Positions 34,239 to 43,426 of a stretch of DNA of 64,000 bases are shown in pieces. The position numbers were made by a program, and so were the translations under genes. The notes under the pieces are model-generated. The model was given only the letters and a program-made list of their open reading frames with translations. It did no database searches and was not told the DNA's origin. Each line of letters begins with the position of its first letter. Position 1 is the first letter of the stretch. This DNA is from Halobacteriovorax sp. (GTDB lineage: Bacteria > Bdellovibrionota > Bacteriovoracia > Bacteriovoracales > Bacteriovoracaceae), in the NCBI GenBank assembly GCA_002720865.1, contig PBIO01000017.1:241427-305426 (forward strand), given 5' to 3'.

Positions 34239-36824
34239 TTAAGATTTAGAAGGCACCCCCTTGGGATAAGTTTCAGCGAGATACCTTAGTGCCTCCCATT
34301 TGTTGGGATGGGTTTGCAGTGCCTTAATCGCTTCCCTTGCATCTAAAGCATTGGTAGGACTCATCCAACGATCCAACGCCGTCTGACGATAGCGAAATGA
34401 ACCTTGGGTGGTTTTTTCTTTGTTCATATAGAACACATCTGCGTACTCTCCATTTCTAGTCCGAAGAGATTTAATAATTTCGCTATTGGCCTCATCAAGA
34501 AGCGAAGAATTTTTAGCAATGAAGTCACACGAATCTGGATTCATTTGCAAAAATACGAAATTGCTGGCGACACCCCAAAAAGCCTTTCCCACCTCAAGAT
34601 CAAAATAGTTTTGTGGTCTAGGAGTTAGTGTGATTAACCAGCAACCTCGTTTTCTCATCGTTTCTGCGAAATCAATCGCAAAGTCTCGAAAAGCTGGATT
34701 ATTACGTCCAAGCATGGCGAACTCTTCCATAACAAGGAAACCAGTTCTTCCTTGATTTTCAGGTAATGCCAGGATTCTCCTGATTTCTTCAATCACACTC
34801 ATAGTCATAAGCGTTTGAAGAACGGGGTCGCCATCCAAGGCATCAAGGTCATAAATATAAAAGAGCTTGTTACTTTTAGACTCTCCATTTTGAGTGGCCG
34901 AAAAAAACTTAGAGTAAATCCCATCTCCATAAAATGGTCGTAATTTGGAGATTAAAGGTTCTACAACCTCTTTTGATCTGTTTTTCCCGTCATCAACTAG
35001 AGAACCTAGCTCAACAATAAAATCCTCCATAGAAAGCTCTACGCTTTCAGAGGCTTCATGCTTTAGAAGCTCTCCATCGACATAAGATAGTCCCTGACGC
35101 TCACACTTTTTAAGGTATGCTAGTTTGAGGGCCTTACTTATTGCTGTCTGATGTTCACTTTCGATCTCAAAGGAAGGAGATGTCAGTTTAACTGAAAGAG
35201 AAATTAACTTTGTAAGGAAGGCAATTTTCTCTTCATCATAAATTCCACGAAAAGGAGAAAATGGGACTTCCTTGCTACGATCAAAGATGGTCAACTCTCC
35301 ATCGTAATATTCTGACAGCATCGAGTAACTAGATTTTTTATCAATGATAAAAACCAACGGCTCTGGCGACATTCTTTTAGCCGCTTGAATACATTCGATT
35401 ACGAAAGCCGATTTACCTGATCCTGTATCTGCTAAGACACAAGTATGATTAGAGGTCTCGTTCTCAGTTAGAGAAAAAGGGATAATATTATTTTCTCTTG
35501 AAAGAAAAACAGACAATGGCCTTTTTAACCCTTCAAAGGAATTAAAAATAGGAACAAATTTAACAGCGTCTGATCGAAGTACACGAATTGCTCTCTGTGT
35601 AGAATAATCAGCATCAGGAGTATAATTCAAAGGCAATGAATTAAGGCAAAGGCCAAGCCCAATATCATCTTCTTCGATAACTTCACATTCAAGTTTGTTA
35701 TGGAACACATGACAAATTTTTCGAGTTCTTTCATCTAGTTCATCATCTGTTTCGCCTTCGATAATGATATTAAACGTAAGATGTAAGCAACGATCATCTC
35801 TAGCGAGTTTATCTTGAACTTCCTTAATTTCTTCTTTTTGAATTTTTCCTTTTGCCGATAACGTATTTTCGAGAAAAAACTCTTTAATCCCAAAAAACTT
35901 TTTAACTTTAGACTTTGTTGGAAATGAAAAATTTAAGGACAACTTAAATGGAAAATCGAGGCCCACAAAATAGGCCATGCCTCCATCATAAGCATACAGA
36001 GGAGATGTCTTGAGTGATAGAGTTCTAGTTTTCACTCCCTCACGCTCGATAGTTGAATAATCAAGTCGAGGAGAATTGAATAAAAATTGGTCGGACAAGG
36101 AACGAGACTTATTAGAAGGAGCAAACTCACGTTTATAATAAGTCTTTGGATTAAAGAATTTTCTTAGATAGTCTAGTAAATCACTATCTGTAAGAGGAGC
36201 AAGTTTGAGTTCTGAATTGGATTCAATATTTTTCAGTAGATGTTTGAAGGCTTGAAGATCAAAAATGAAGTTTCTCATCTCACGATGAATTAACCCTTCA
36301 CCTCTTTGATAGTAGTCGCTCACTTTGATGGTTGACTTTGACTCTGGGAAATAACGTACAGAGAGAAGGGTCTGACGTTTTAAAGGTGAACTTTCCTGCA
36401 CAGTTTGGCAAGATTCTTTGAGTTTTTTTATCTTCTCTGAAAAAAGAATTTTTGAAACAGGGTGAGCTTTTTCATAACTATTCTCAAGCGACTTTAGTCT
36501 TTTATCAAAGTAAGAATAATTGGATTGCTCGTATTGGATTTGTAAGACACAGTTTTCAGGTAGTGAAAACCAATTTTTGGTGGAAGATACGGCCCTTAGA
36601 ATCTGTTCCTCTGTCATAGCTTCATGTTCTAAAAGCTCAACTTTAAATACGGCTCCAAGAGAGCCATCCTTTAACTGAAAAACATTTTCTTCCTTAATAA
36701 AACCATCATAAGGCATTAGCTTTGAAAGTGATTCTGGGCGAGTAAAAAGAGACTTTGTGAAGAGTTCCCTTTTGCTAAGAGCTTCTTCAAAAATTTTGGG
36801 CATAGGTAGGCGTTGAGATTGCAA
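34239..36824 (-). CDS. traC: TraC/VirB4-type secretion ATPase
   Basis: 861 residues. The N-terminal VirB4 region is followed by the motor domain with Walker A ADTGSGKS near residue 467, the Walker B-containing GFLVMEEFAMLGRN, and a late ITLTPRPQNYF motif. This is the length and layout of F TraC, the ATPase that energises pilus assembly at the inner membrane. The start is TTG with GGAGG seven bases upstream. It is the largest gene of the transfer operon. Confidence 0.9.
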   Translation of the reverse strand: MQSQRLPMPKIFEEALSKRELFTKSLFTRPESLSKLMPYDGFIKEENVFQLKDGSLGAVFKVELLEHEAMTEEQILRAVSSTKNWFSLPENCVLQIQYEQSNYSYFDKRLKSLENSYEKAHPVSKILFSEKIKKLKESCQTVQESSPLKRQTLLSVRYFPESKSTIKVSDYYQRGEGLIHREMRNFIFDLQAFKHLLKNIESNSELKLAPLTDSDLLDYLRKFFNPKTYYKREFAPSNKSRSLSDQFLFNSPRLDYSTIEREGVKTRTLSLKTSPLYAYDGGMAYFVGLDFPFKLSLNFSFPTKSKVKKFFGIKEFFLENTLSAKGKIQKEEIKEVQDKLARDDRCLHLTFNIIIEGETDDELDERTRKICHVFHNKLECEVIEEDDIGLGLCLNSLPLNYTPDADYSTQRAIRVLRSDAVKFVPIFNSFEGLKRPLSVFLSRENNIIPFSLTENETSNHTCVLADTGSGKSAFVIECIQAAKRMSPEPLVFIIDKKSSYSMLSEYYDGELTIFDRSKEVPFSPFRGIYDEEKIAFLTKLISLSVKLTSPSFEIESEHQTAISKALKLAYLKKCERQGLSYVDGELLKHEASESVELSMEDFIVELGSLVDDGKNRSKEVVEPLISKLRPFYGDGIYSKFFSATQNGESKSNKLFYIYDLDALDGDPVLQTLMTMSVIEEIRRILALPENQGRTGFLVMEEFAMLGRNNPAFRDFAIDFAETMRKRGCWLITLTPRPQNYFDLEVGKAFWGVASNFVFLQMNPDSCDFIAKNSSLLDEANSEIIKSLRTRNGEYADVFYMNKEKTTQGSFRYRQTALDRWMSPTNALDAREAIKALQTHPNKWEALRYLAETYPKGVPSKS

Positions 36825-36861
36825 ATGAAACCTCCAGTAAAGGTATGAATTTGTTAATGAG

Positions 36862-37194
36862 CTACTTTTTTAGGTGTTTGGATTTCTTCTTAATAACCAG
36901 AGGCGATTTTTTCTTTTCAACTTCCCATCTGGCATTGGAAATGACTGTACGAATCCAACCTCCACGAAAGTAATCCCCCGTAGGCATTTCATGTGGGTGA
37001 ATCCAAATATCAGTTACAGTTGGATTTGTTCTTTGAGGTACTAAAAGGGGGGCATCTACAGATGAAAGTTCATTTTCGATCTGGCCCATATTGTCGTAGT
37101 CACTTCTTTTTTCCAGTAAATTAAGGCTCGGTGCTCTTGTAGTAGCACAAGAAGACAATAAAAGAGCGACGGAAAGTAAGAATATACTTTTCAT
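36862..37194 (-). CDS. traV: TraV-like outer-membrane lipoprotein
   Basis: 110 residues. The lipobox LLLSSC gives an anchored Cys. The C-terminal block TDIWIHPHEMPTGDYFRGG...ISNARWEV matches the end of TraV proteins (an IWIAP-type strand, a Gly turn, then a final RW). TraV corresponds to VirB7 and completes the outer-membrane core with TraK and TraB. It is shorter than F TraV (about 170) but lies exactly between traB and traC, as in F. Confidence 0.75.
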   Translation of the reverse strand: MKSIFLLSVALLLSSCATTRAPSLNLLEKRSDYDNMGQIENELSSVDAPLLVPQRTNPTVTDIWIHPHEMPTGDYFRGGWIRTVISNARWEVEKKKSPLVIKKKSKHLKK

Positions 37195-37224
37195 AATTAA
37201 ATTCTCCTGAGTTTTTTAAACTGA

Positions 37225-38484
37225 TTAGTTGTCGAGGAATCCACTTAAATATGTGAACGAACTATTTTGAACTTTTGACTTTTCTTTACGGAAATACCAG
37301 TTAGGTAGCTCCACACTTTCTTGGGTAACAATCCATACATCTTGACCCGAACCGACATTGATCGTTGGAAGTAAACTCTGAGCGTGCTTAAGATACCACT
37401 GAGTTACTTGTGAAGCAGCGTTTCCAACTCCACCGGCTGCAATATACTTACCTTGATCTCCAGATATAATAGAGCTTGAACCACCCAAGGCGTTAGTTTG
37501 TGTCGTTGTCTGTGCCTGTTGTATGGCTTTTCCAACTCCTTCAACCACAGAAGACAAGAAGGCCATAGATGCAACACGATCTTGTTTTGAGTTTACATTT
37601 CCCATGACGGCAAAAGAATTATCCTTTGAATCTGCTATAAATCCATTCATATCTTTTTCAAACATACGGCCTGATTTTGAAACACAAGAGATTTTTGTCG
37701 CTTGCATTTCGACTCGCTCTATAGACAAGTTTCCTGTCGATTTAGCGATTAAAAAGCATCCAGTAAGATCAATTCTAGTTTTATTTGGCCCAACAAAAGC
37801 ATAGTCAGTTTGAAGTAGTACAGGCAAAGTCTTTCCTTCTGGTGCTTCAACCCCTGTTAGTAGCTTGGCCTTAACAAAGGAGCCCGCCGGAAGTTTGACG
37901 GTCATTTGGTCACTTTTTCTCTTTTGCTGCACAGGAAATGAAATAAGTGAGGGGCCATTATTTTGCCTATGAAATTCTCTCTTCCGAACTGCCGAACCTA
38001 CAACCTTCATTCCATTCACTCTTGAAATAGTGCCAGTTGAAAGACTTGAAGGTGCTTCATCAAAAGTTACATTATGTGAAGTTTGCTCTAATGATTTCTG
38101 TTCACTACTTTCATTGGTTGAATTTTCTTCTGGTTTTTGAGTTGATTTTCCAACGGCATCTTTAATCACCTCGATTGACTCAGCCATTTTTTCCATTTTT
38201 TGATTAATTACCTTAATGTCATTGTCAACTTTCTGAAACTTTCTATGAAAAACTTTTTCTTTTCGTTGATAGAGAGTTTTTCCATTGTCACCAAGAATTT
38301 TTCCACCATTAAAGCTCGTTACAGATGACTTGTAGTAAACCTTAGTTTCACCATCTCTATATAATCCATAAAGGTAAAAGAAACCTAAAATCATAATTGG
38401 AAGGATAGAATACACTAGGTACTTTTCCTTACTTGCTTTAGTGGCAAGTTCTTTTATACGCGTTAACTCTTTTTGAATATTCAA
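37225..38484 (-). CDS. traB: TraB/VirB10-type core scaffold protein
   Basis: 419 residues. A membrane anchor (about residues 22-40) is followed by a coiled coil and a Ser/Thr/Gln linker. The VirB10 beta-domain follows: KLPAGSFVKAKLLTGVEAP, VLLQTDYAFVGPNKTRIDL, GCFLIAKSTGN. A Gln/Thr-rich antenna-like segment and a C-terminal strand end the protein. TraB spans both membranes and transmits ATPase signals to the outer gate. The start is TTG with AAGGAG. Confidence 0.88.
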   Translation of the reverse strand: MNIQKELTRIKELATKASKEKYLVYSILPIMILGFFYLYGLYRDGETKVYYKSSVTSFNGGKILGDNGKTLYQRKEKVFHRKFQKVDNDIKVINQKMEKMAESIEVIKDAVGKSTQKPEENSTNESSEQKSLEQTSHNVTFDEAPSSLSTGTISRVNGMKVVGSAVRKREFHRQNNGPSLISFPVQQKRKSDQMTVKLPAGSFVKAKLLTGVEAPEGKTLPVLLQTDYAFVGPNKTRIDLTGCFLIAKSTGNLSIERVEMQATKISCVSKSGRMFEKDMNGFIADSKDNSFAVMGNVNSKQDRVASMAFLSSVVEGVGKAIQQAQTTTQTNALGGSSSIISGDQGKYIAAGGVGNAASQVTQWYLKHAQSLLPTINVGSGQDVWIVTQESVELPNWYFRKEKSKVQNSSFTYLSGFLDN

Positions 38485-38502
38485 AGTAAAACTCCTTAGA
38501 AC

Positions 38503-39363
38503 TTATTGGTTTTGAATGGGGGCAATGGGAAGCGCAATGTTGTAATAGACGGAGGTAGGTTTTGCTATTATTCTTAGGAAAGTGGTATTCTCTTTTGATT
38601 TTCTTGACTCAAGAATTTTTCTGTCAACTTGAGAAAGTAAAGCGACATTGGGTACACCTAAAGTCAGACTTTTAACGTCAATAGCATATTCTTTTCGGGA
38701 CTCATTCCTAATTTTGAAAACATACCCATTATATTTCGGCCCTGTATAAACTCTTACAAGTTTCGCAGAAAGGCCATCGACACCAGTATTCACAGTCCGA
38801 ATAAGATTTCGTACTTTGTAGCCAACCACATTATCCCAACGGATCATTGACTTCATAAGCTCCAGATCGGAAACGTCGGAGCCTTCTGAGTTTACAGATG
38901 AATCAATTAAGCGTTCTTTTGGTTGAAAGTCATAAAATGAGTCCGTTTTTTCAGGCAAGGCTTTCGGTACGATAACGATTTTTGTATTTACAACTGCTCC
39001 ATCAGCAAGGATAAACGAAACTTCCGCTTTTCCCTGCGTAAATCGTGGTGTTACGGCCAAAACGGAGTAGTTTGGGTCTTGTCCATCTGCTGGCTTGATA
39101 CTAAATTTTGCCGCTTGAGAAATTGTTTTAACATCTTCATTGAATCTAAAAATTGTAGGGCCACCATAAGATATAGTGACCGTTTCGACCTCTGATCCGT
39201 AATAGACTGTTCTTGCGTAACAAGTATTAGTGCCAAAGAAATATCCGATCAGAAAATAGATCAATACTGCAAAGCCAACCGTAATGAGCTTGCACAGTAA
39301 AACAGCAAAGGGTTTAAGAAATGAACCGACCTCTTTCAAAAGAGTATAGAACTTATCTTTCAT
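38503..39363 (-). CDS. traK: TraK/VirB9-like secretin-type protein
   Basis: 286 residues. Instead of a classical signal peptide, the N-terminus has about 18 residues followed by a long hydrophobic segment (FAVLLCKLITVGFAVLIYFLIGYFF). The two beta-rich halves of TraK follow, with TVTISYGGPTIFRF, FKIRNESRKEYAID and a final PIAPI strand. TraK forms the outer-membrane ring with TraV and TraB. The neighbours traE and traB are in F order. Confidence 0.75.
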   Translation of the reverse strand: MKDKFYTLLKEVGSFLKPFAVLLCKLITVGFAVLIYFLIGYFFGTNTCYARTVYYGSEVETVTISYGGPTIFRFNEDVKTISQAAKFSIKPADGQDPNYSVLAVTPRFTQGKAEVSFILADGAVVNTKIVIVPKALPEKTDSFYDFQPKERLIDSSVNSEGSDVSDLELMKSMIRWDNVVGYKVRNLIRTVNTGVDGLSAKLVRVYTGPKYNGYVFKIRNESRKEYAIDVKSLTLGVPNVALLSQVDRKILESRKSKENTTFLRIIAKPTSVYYNIALPIAPIQNQ

Positions 39364-39400
39364 TTAATTCTCCAAAATTTAATAGATTTAGCTGATGAGT

Positions 39401-40249
39401 CTATTTGGACTCTTTATTAGATAGATTTGATTTTGTTTTGAACGTATCTGCTTTTTCCCAAGAGAGAGAGCTGATTTGCAAATACCATCTTTTTCCACTT
39501 TCAGGAGGTACAAGCCTAAGAATCATCTCAATAACTTGATCCTCATGTCCTAAATATTGTTGATCTGCATAAAAGTCAGCTTTACCCAAGGCAACAACTC
39601 GATAGGCTCCATCTTGATTTGATGTGATTTCCATATCTGTCACTTTTAAAATTTGGGAAATATTGTCTGACTTTACTTGCTCAATCCAATCAGCAGTATC
39701 GACGTCGAACTGTACTTTTAATTCTTTGCTCATAAAGCGTTTTAAAGACTGATACTGTTCATCAATATTCGCCGCACTGACATTTCCAAGACTAGATAAA
39801 AAATCCGTCGCGGCATCATGGACATAAGAACTAGGGATCATTTGTGGAGATGCTTTGGTAAAATCCAAAACACCAGGGGCCAAGATGTACTCTTTTTCCC
39901 TTAGTTTCCCATTAAGATTAGAGATTTCTAAACGAGAAAGGAGATAATGAGAAAAGAAAAGAGCAGTGACAATGCCCAAGATGTAGTACAAAGTTAACTT
40001 CTCTCGAAGAAGGGCAGATTTGTAAGCGATGTACTTCGGCAAAACACTTAGATCAACACCTTCAAAACTTGCCTCTGGTGGTGTTGCCAGTTCTGCCTTC
40101 TTAAAACCTTTTTCAATGGGGCCAATCATTTTTACTCCTATTTCATTTGCTTTGATTTTTATTTTTTGAAACACAGATTTAAGGTAGAATCCGAAATGAA
40201 ATAGAAGCTCATTTAACTTCTCTTTAAATTGTTCTAATTGTGGCTTCAT
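39401..40249 (-). CDS. traE: TraE/VirB8-like inner-membrane protein
   Basis: About 282 residues from ATG 40249 (AAGGAG upstream). A cytoplasmic N-terminal extension of about 85 residues, one membrane segment (LTLYYILGIVTALFFSHYLL) and a VirB8-fold periplasmic domain (KASPQMIPSSYVHDAA to RWYLQISSL) match TraE, though F TraE is only about 190 residues. The extra length is the cytoplasmic part. It links the core complex to the inner-membrane ATPases. Confidence 0.75.
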   Translation of the reverse strand: MKPQLEQFKEKLNELLFHFGFYLKSVFQKIKIKANEIGVKMIGPIEKGFKKAELATPPEASFEGVDLSVLPKYIAYKSALLREKLTLYYILGIVTALFFSHYLLSRLEISNLNGKLREKEYILAPGVLDFTKASPQMIPSSYVHDAATDFLSSLGNVSAANIDEQYQSLKRFMSKELKVQFDVDTADWIEQVKSDNISQILKVTDMEITSNQDGAYRVVALGKADFYADQQYLGHEDQVIEMILRLVPPESGKRWYLQISSLSWEKADTFKTKSNLSNKESK

Positions 40250-40258
40250 CAATTCTCC

Positions 40259-40570
40259 TTAGTCAGAATATTTTTTGTTTTCTTTGGGGTTAATAATTCC
40301 AGGGAGGGACATCTTTAGGTGACGATAAGGCCAATGGAAAAAGATACCTTTTTTATTTCTTCTTCTTACGACTGGCCCCAACCCTAAAGTTAGGAGTAAA
40401 AGGAGAATCATTATTCCCCACGAATAAAAAACGACTCCAAAAATCAGCAAAATTAGAAGTGCTGCAAACAATTCCACAATTTCAAAATAGTCAAAAACCA
40501 TGATGGGAGAATCAATCGTCTGACTTACCTTTGTTCCGTATTTTTTCCGCATGGATTCGTAGCTATACAT
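40259..40570 (-). CDS. traL: TraL/VirB3-like membrane protein
   Basis: 103 residues from ATG 40570, which has GGAG seven bases upstream and overlaps the pilin gene by 8 bp; the longer frame to 40618 is unlikely. Two adjacent hydrophobic segments (about residues 30-60) and a C-terminal KKGIFFHWPYRH motif resemble TraL. Its place between the pilin gene and traE is the F order A-L-E. Confidence 0.7.
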   Translation of the reverse strand: MYSYESMRKKYGTKVSQTIDSPIMVFDYFEIVELFAALLILLIFGVVFYSWGIMILLLLLTLGLGPVVRRRNKKGIFFHWPYRHLKMSLPGIINPKENKKYSD

Positions 40571-40970
40571 AATGAACTCCACGAGAAATGATATAAGAAA
40601 AGAGCGTTCCACCTCCAATATCGAAGATGTTTTTTACCCACATAGGTGCCGTACCAATCACGATAGCTGCGATAATACAAACAATCGCAATTCCAAATCG
40701 TTGCTCTTTTAAATTCCAACCAGCTCCAAGAACAGCGAGTCCGGCCATCAACCTAGCTCCGAATTTAAACAGAAAGCTATCAATTAATCTCAACAGACTC
40801 CCTGCTGCTGTCAGTTTGTCCATTTGATCCGAACCTGGAAGTCTTGGAATGTTCGCAAATGCAGATGAGGACATCATCATCAAACAAGCAATGATTGCAA
40901 TGAGGGATAGAAATATGGGTAACTCATTCTCACAAAATGACAATAGTTTACGTTTCAACTCCTTATTCAT
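40563..40970 (-). CDS. traA: TraA/VirB2-like pilin
   Basis: 135 residues. A long leader with hydrophobic core ends in SSSAFA, a signal-peptidase site, leaving about 95 mature residues. The mature part has two hydrophobic helices separated by a short basic loop (GWNLKEQRFG), as in conjugative pilins. It would form the pilus with phospholipid. Strong AAGGAGG site. Translation is coupled to traL by overlap. Confidence 0.72.
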   Translation of the reverse strand: MNKELKRKLLSFCENELPIFLSLIAIIACLMMMSSSAFANIPRLPGSDQMDKLTAAGSLLRLIDSFLFKFGARLMAGLAVLGAGWNLKEQRFGIAIVCIIAAIVIGTAPMWVKNIFDIGGGTLFSYIISRGVHYV

Positions 40971-41008
40971 AGGGAGCCTCCTTTAAAATTTATTTTTTGT
41001 TTAAAAAG

Positions 41009-41779
41009 TTATTTAGATTGGATAGTGGAAATGATGGAATCGGCTGATTGGTAGCCATTTATCCTATAAATGACTTTCTTTTGAGTATCGCCTACAAAAA
41101 GAACTGGCCAAGCATTGATATTCTTTTCCTTTAACTCCGCTTGAGATGCTTGAGTTACGGGGAACGGAAGTCCTTGAGCAAATTTTTGGTTATGATCTAT
41201 TTGTCGAAGTTCAACGAAAAACCCCATATTCTGGAGCTTAATAAGTTCCGGCATCATTCTTTTGCAATGTGGACAACTAGACTCAAAATACATTCGGAAA
41301 CGAAACCTTTTAAAATCTACTGTTGAAGGCTGTGTGTTTTGCAGCTTTTGTTCAACCAACTGCTTTTCTTCAGGTTTTATATCCTTGTGTTTTTTTAAAT
41401 ATTCGCCCATCCTGATATTAATTTTTGCTAGGAATTCGTTTTTTTTCTTTACGACTGCGAACCAATTTTTAATGTTCTCATCAGAAGGATTTTTTGCCAC
41501 TTCAAGCAGTGGAGTCGGCGGAGTATAATCTCCCTCTCTAAATACCTCTTTGAAATCTTCTGTGGTCTTGGGATTTAGATACCGATTCCAACTAAATTTA
41601 TCTTTCTTAACTTGGTCTTTCTCTTTTTTTGTCGTTGTCACTTCTTCTGGACTAGAAGAATCTTTTGATTCGACTCTCTTGCTGTTCCAGTAATCAATAG
41701 ATTGATTAAAATAATCAATGGCAAATGCTTGACTTGATACCACAACAAAAAGGAAAGCTGTAATTAGCACTCTTTCCAT
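41009..41779 (-). CDS. traF: TraF-family periplasmic thioredoxin-like protein
   Basis: 256 residues with a signal peptide (SSQAFA). A charged middle part is followed by a thioredoxin fold with a full CPHC active site at about residue 170 and the cis-Pro strand AWPVLFV. F TraF lacks the active cysteines, whereas this protein keeps them and so may catalyse disulfide exchange, as TrbB does. It probably assists the Cys-rich TraU and TraH-like proteins of the same operon. Confidence 0.82.
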   Translation of the reverse strand: MERVLITAFLFVVVSSQAFAIDYFNQSIDYWNSKRVESKDSSSPEEVTTTKKEKDQVKKDKFSWNRYLNPKTTEDFKEVFREGDYTPPTPLLEVAKNPSDENIKNWFAVVKKKNEFLAKINIRMGEYLKKHKDIKPEEKQLVEQKLQNTQPSTVDFKRFRFRMYFESSCPHCKRMMPELIKLQNMGFFVELRQIDHNQKFAQGLPFPVTQASQAELKEKNINAWPVLFVGDTQKKVIYRINGYQSADSIISTIQSK

Positions 41780-41793
41780 TTCATCCTCTCCAT

Positions 41794-43392
41794 TTAAGAA
41801 ATTTGTATTACTTCATTAAGGTCAATAAGCCCTTGTTCCGCTAACTTCAAACTTGCCTGTTTTAAAGTTCTATCTAGGGAAAAATTGCTTTGGTTTTGAA
41901 GGAATTTTTTAACATCTTCTTTTTCTAAATATTCAATAACGGCGACTCTTCCAACAACTCCATGCTGACACCTTTCACACCCCTTTGGATTTGTTACGGA
42001 AAGCAGAGAGTAGTCAAAATCAATTCCTTCAAATTCATTACTCAGTTTGTGAAGAAGAGTGTCATCGGCCCTTTTTCTGCATGAGGGGCACAACTTTCTT
42101 AGAAGTCTTTGAGCAATTGATAACCTTAGATTTGATTTAATCGAAAACTCGTCAATGCCTAAGTTTTTAAGACGTTCTACAACTTCAACTGCACCGTTAG
42201 CGTGAATTGTTGAAAGAACTAAGTGACCCGTAGCTGAGAGCTTTAGACAAAGCTCTGCACTCTCTTTATCTCGAACCTCCCCAACAAGAATGATGTCAGG
42301 GTCTTGTCTCATCAAGGCTCTTTGAAAGTCAGAAAATGAGTTATAATCAGTTATATTTGCTTGATTGATGCGATCTAGCTTTTTTTCAACAGGATTTTCG
42401 AGAGTAGATATGTTTTTACCATACTTATCCATTTTGCATAGCAAGGAATAGAGGGTTGTCGTTTTTCCACTTCCTGTCGGGCCTGAGATTAAAATAAGGC
42501 CATCTCTTTTGTAGGCAGTATCTAAAATTTTTGAATATGAATCTTCTGATAGCCCTAATTCTTCCAAAACAAATTGTTGATCTTGTTTTTGAAGACGTAA
42601 AACGATCTTTTCACCACCGCCGACAACAGGAAATGAACTTGCCCTTATATCTATTTTTCGTTTTTTAAACGTGGCTCTTGAGTCTTGAGGTCTTCCAACT
42701 ACAGCTAAATCCATATTGATAATTGATTTTAATTTTGTCGTAATTGCATCTGAATGTTTTTTGTCGATTGTTTTCCAATCATTTAAAACACCATTGCATC
42801 TGAAGCGAACCACATATCCATTTTCAAACGACTCATAATGTATATCACTTGCTCCGACTTCTATTGCATGGTCGATGCTTTCACATACCAACCTAGAATA
42901 AGGATTATTGTCTTCAAGTAGCTCTTCATCACTTAAATTCTTCGCTATGACAATAGAACCTTGTTGGTAGCTTGTTCTCTTTTTTTCCGTATCTATTAAA
43001 GAAAATATCTCTGAATCTACGACCCATAGAGAAACCTTTTTTTGGAAATAGACTTCCGCTTCTTGAATGATTAAATCTGAAAACCTTTGGCCAACAAGAA
43101 CAACATCAGAAGAGGTGTATTCGACAATATAAAGGTCTTTATAAGATCCCTGACCTGAATACTCACTAGGCATAATCAGATTTTTTTTCTTTTGAATAAG
43201 CTCGGAGACTTTCAATGGACAATGAGGCTTTAAATACTCAAAAAGCAGAGAGTCTAGTTGACTTTGATTGAGAGTTTCTAGTTCAACCAGTATCCGCCCA
43301 ATTTTAGATTTTTTGAATTTTTGTATCGAAAGAGCCTCATAAAGCTGCTCCGAGGTAATTTGACCCCTTGAAACTAAATAGTCTCCGAACAT
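41794..43392 (-). CDS. PilB/GspE-type secretion ATPase inside the transfer operon
   Basis: 532 residues. The N-terminal GspE-II domain (GDYLVSRGQITSEQLYEAL), the N2 domain, Walker A GPTGSGKTTT near residue 305, the Asp box (TLENPVEKK), Walker B DIILVGEVRDKESAE and the His box (GHLVLSTIHAN) are all intact, as is the C-terminal zinc motif CPSC...CERC. These ATPases normally extend type IV pili or type II pseudopili. No pilin-platform genes are nearby, and F-type transfer systems lack a VirB11 ATPase. It may fill that place. GGAGGG precedes the ATG. Confidence 0.88.
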   Translation of the reverse strand: MFGDYLVSRGQITSEQLYEALSIQKFKKSKIGRILVELETLNQSQLDSLLFEYLKPHCPLKVSELIQKKKNLIMPSEYSGQGSYKDLYIVEYTSSDVVLVGQRFSDLIIQEAEVYFQKKVSLWVVDSEIFSLIDTEKKRTSYQQGSIVIAKNLSDEELLEDNNPYSRLVCESIDHAIEVGASDIHYESFENGYVVRFRCNGVLNDWKTIDKKHSDAITTKLKSIINMDLAVVGRPQDSRATFKKRKIDIRASSFPVVGGGEKIVLRLQKQDQQFVLEELGLSEDSYSKILDTAYKRDGLILISGPTGSGKTTTLYSLLCKMDKYGKNISTLENPVEKKLDRINQANITDYNSFSDFQRALMRQDPDIILVGEVRDKESAELCLKLSATGHLVLSTIHANGAVEVVERLKNLGIDEFSIKSNLRLSIAQRLLRKLCPSCRKRADDTLLHKLSNEFEGIDFDYSLLSVTNPKGCERCQHGVVGRVAVIEYLEKEDVKKFLQNQSNFSLDRTLKQASLKLAEQGLIDLNEVIQIS

Positions 43393-43426
43393 AGACCCTC
43401 CATTTTATAGCTTGTGATTTTAAAGG

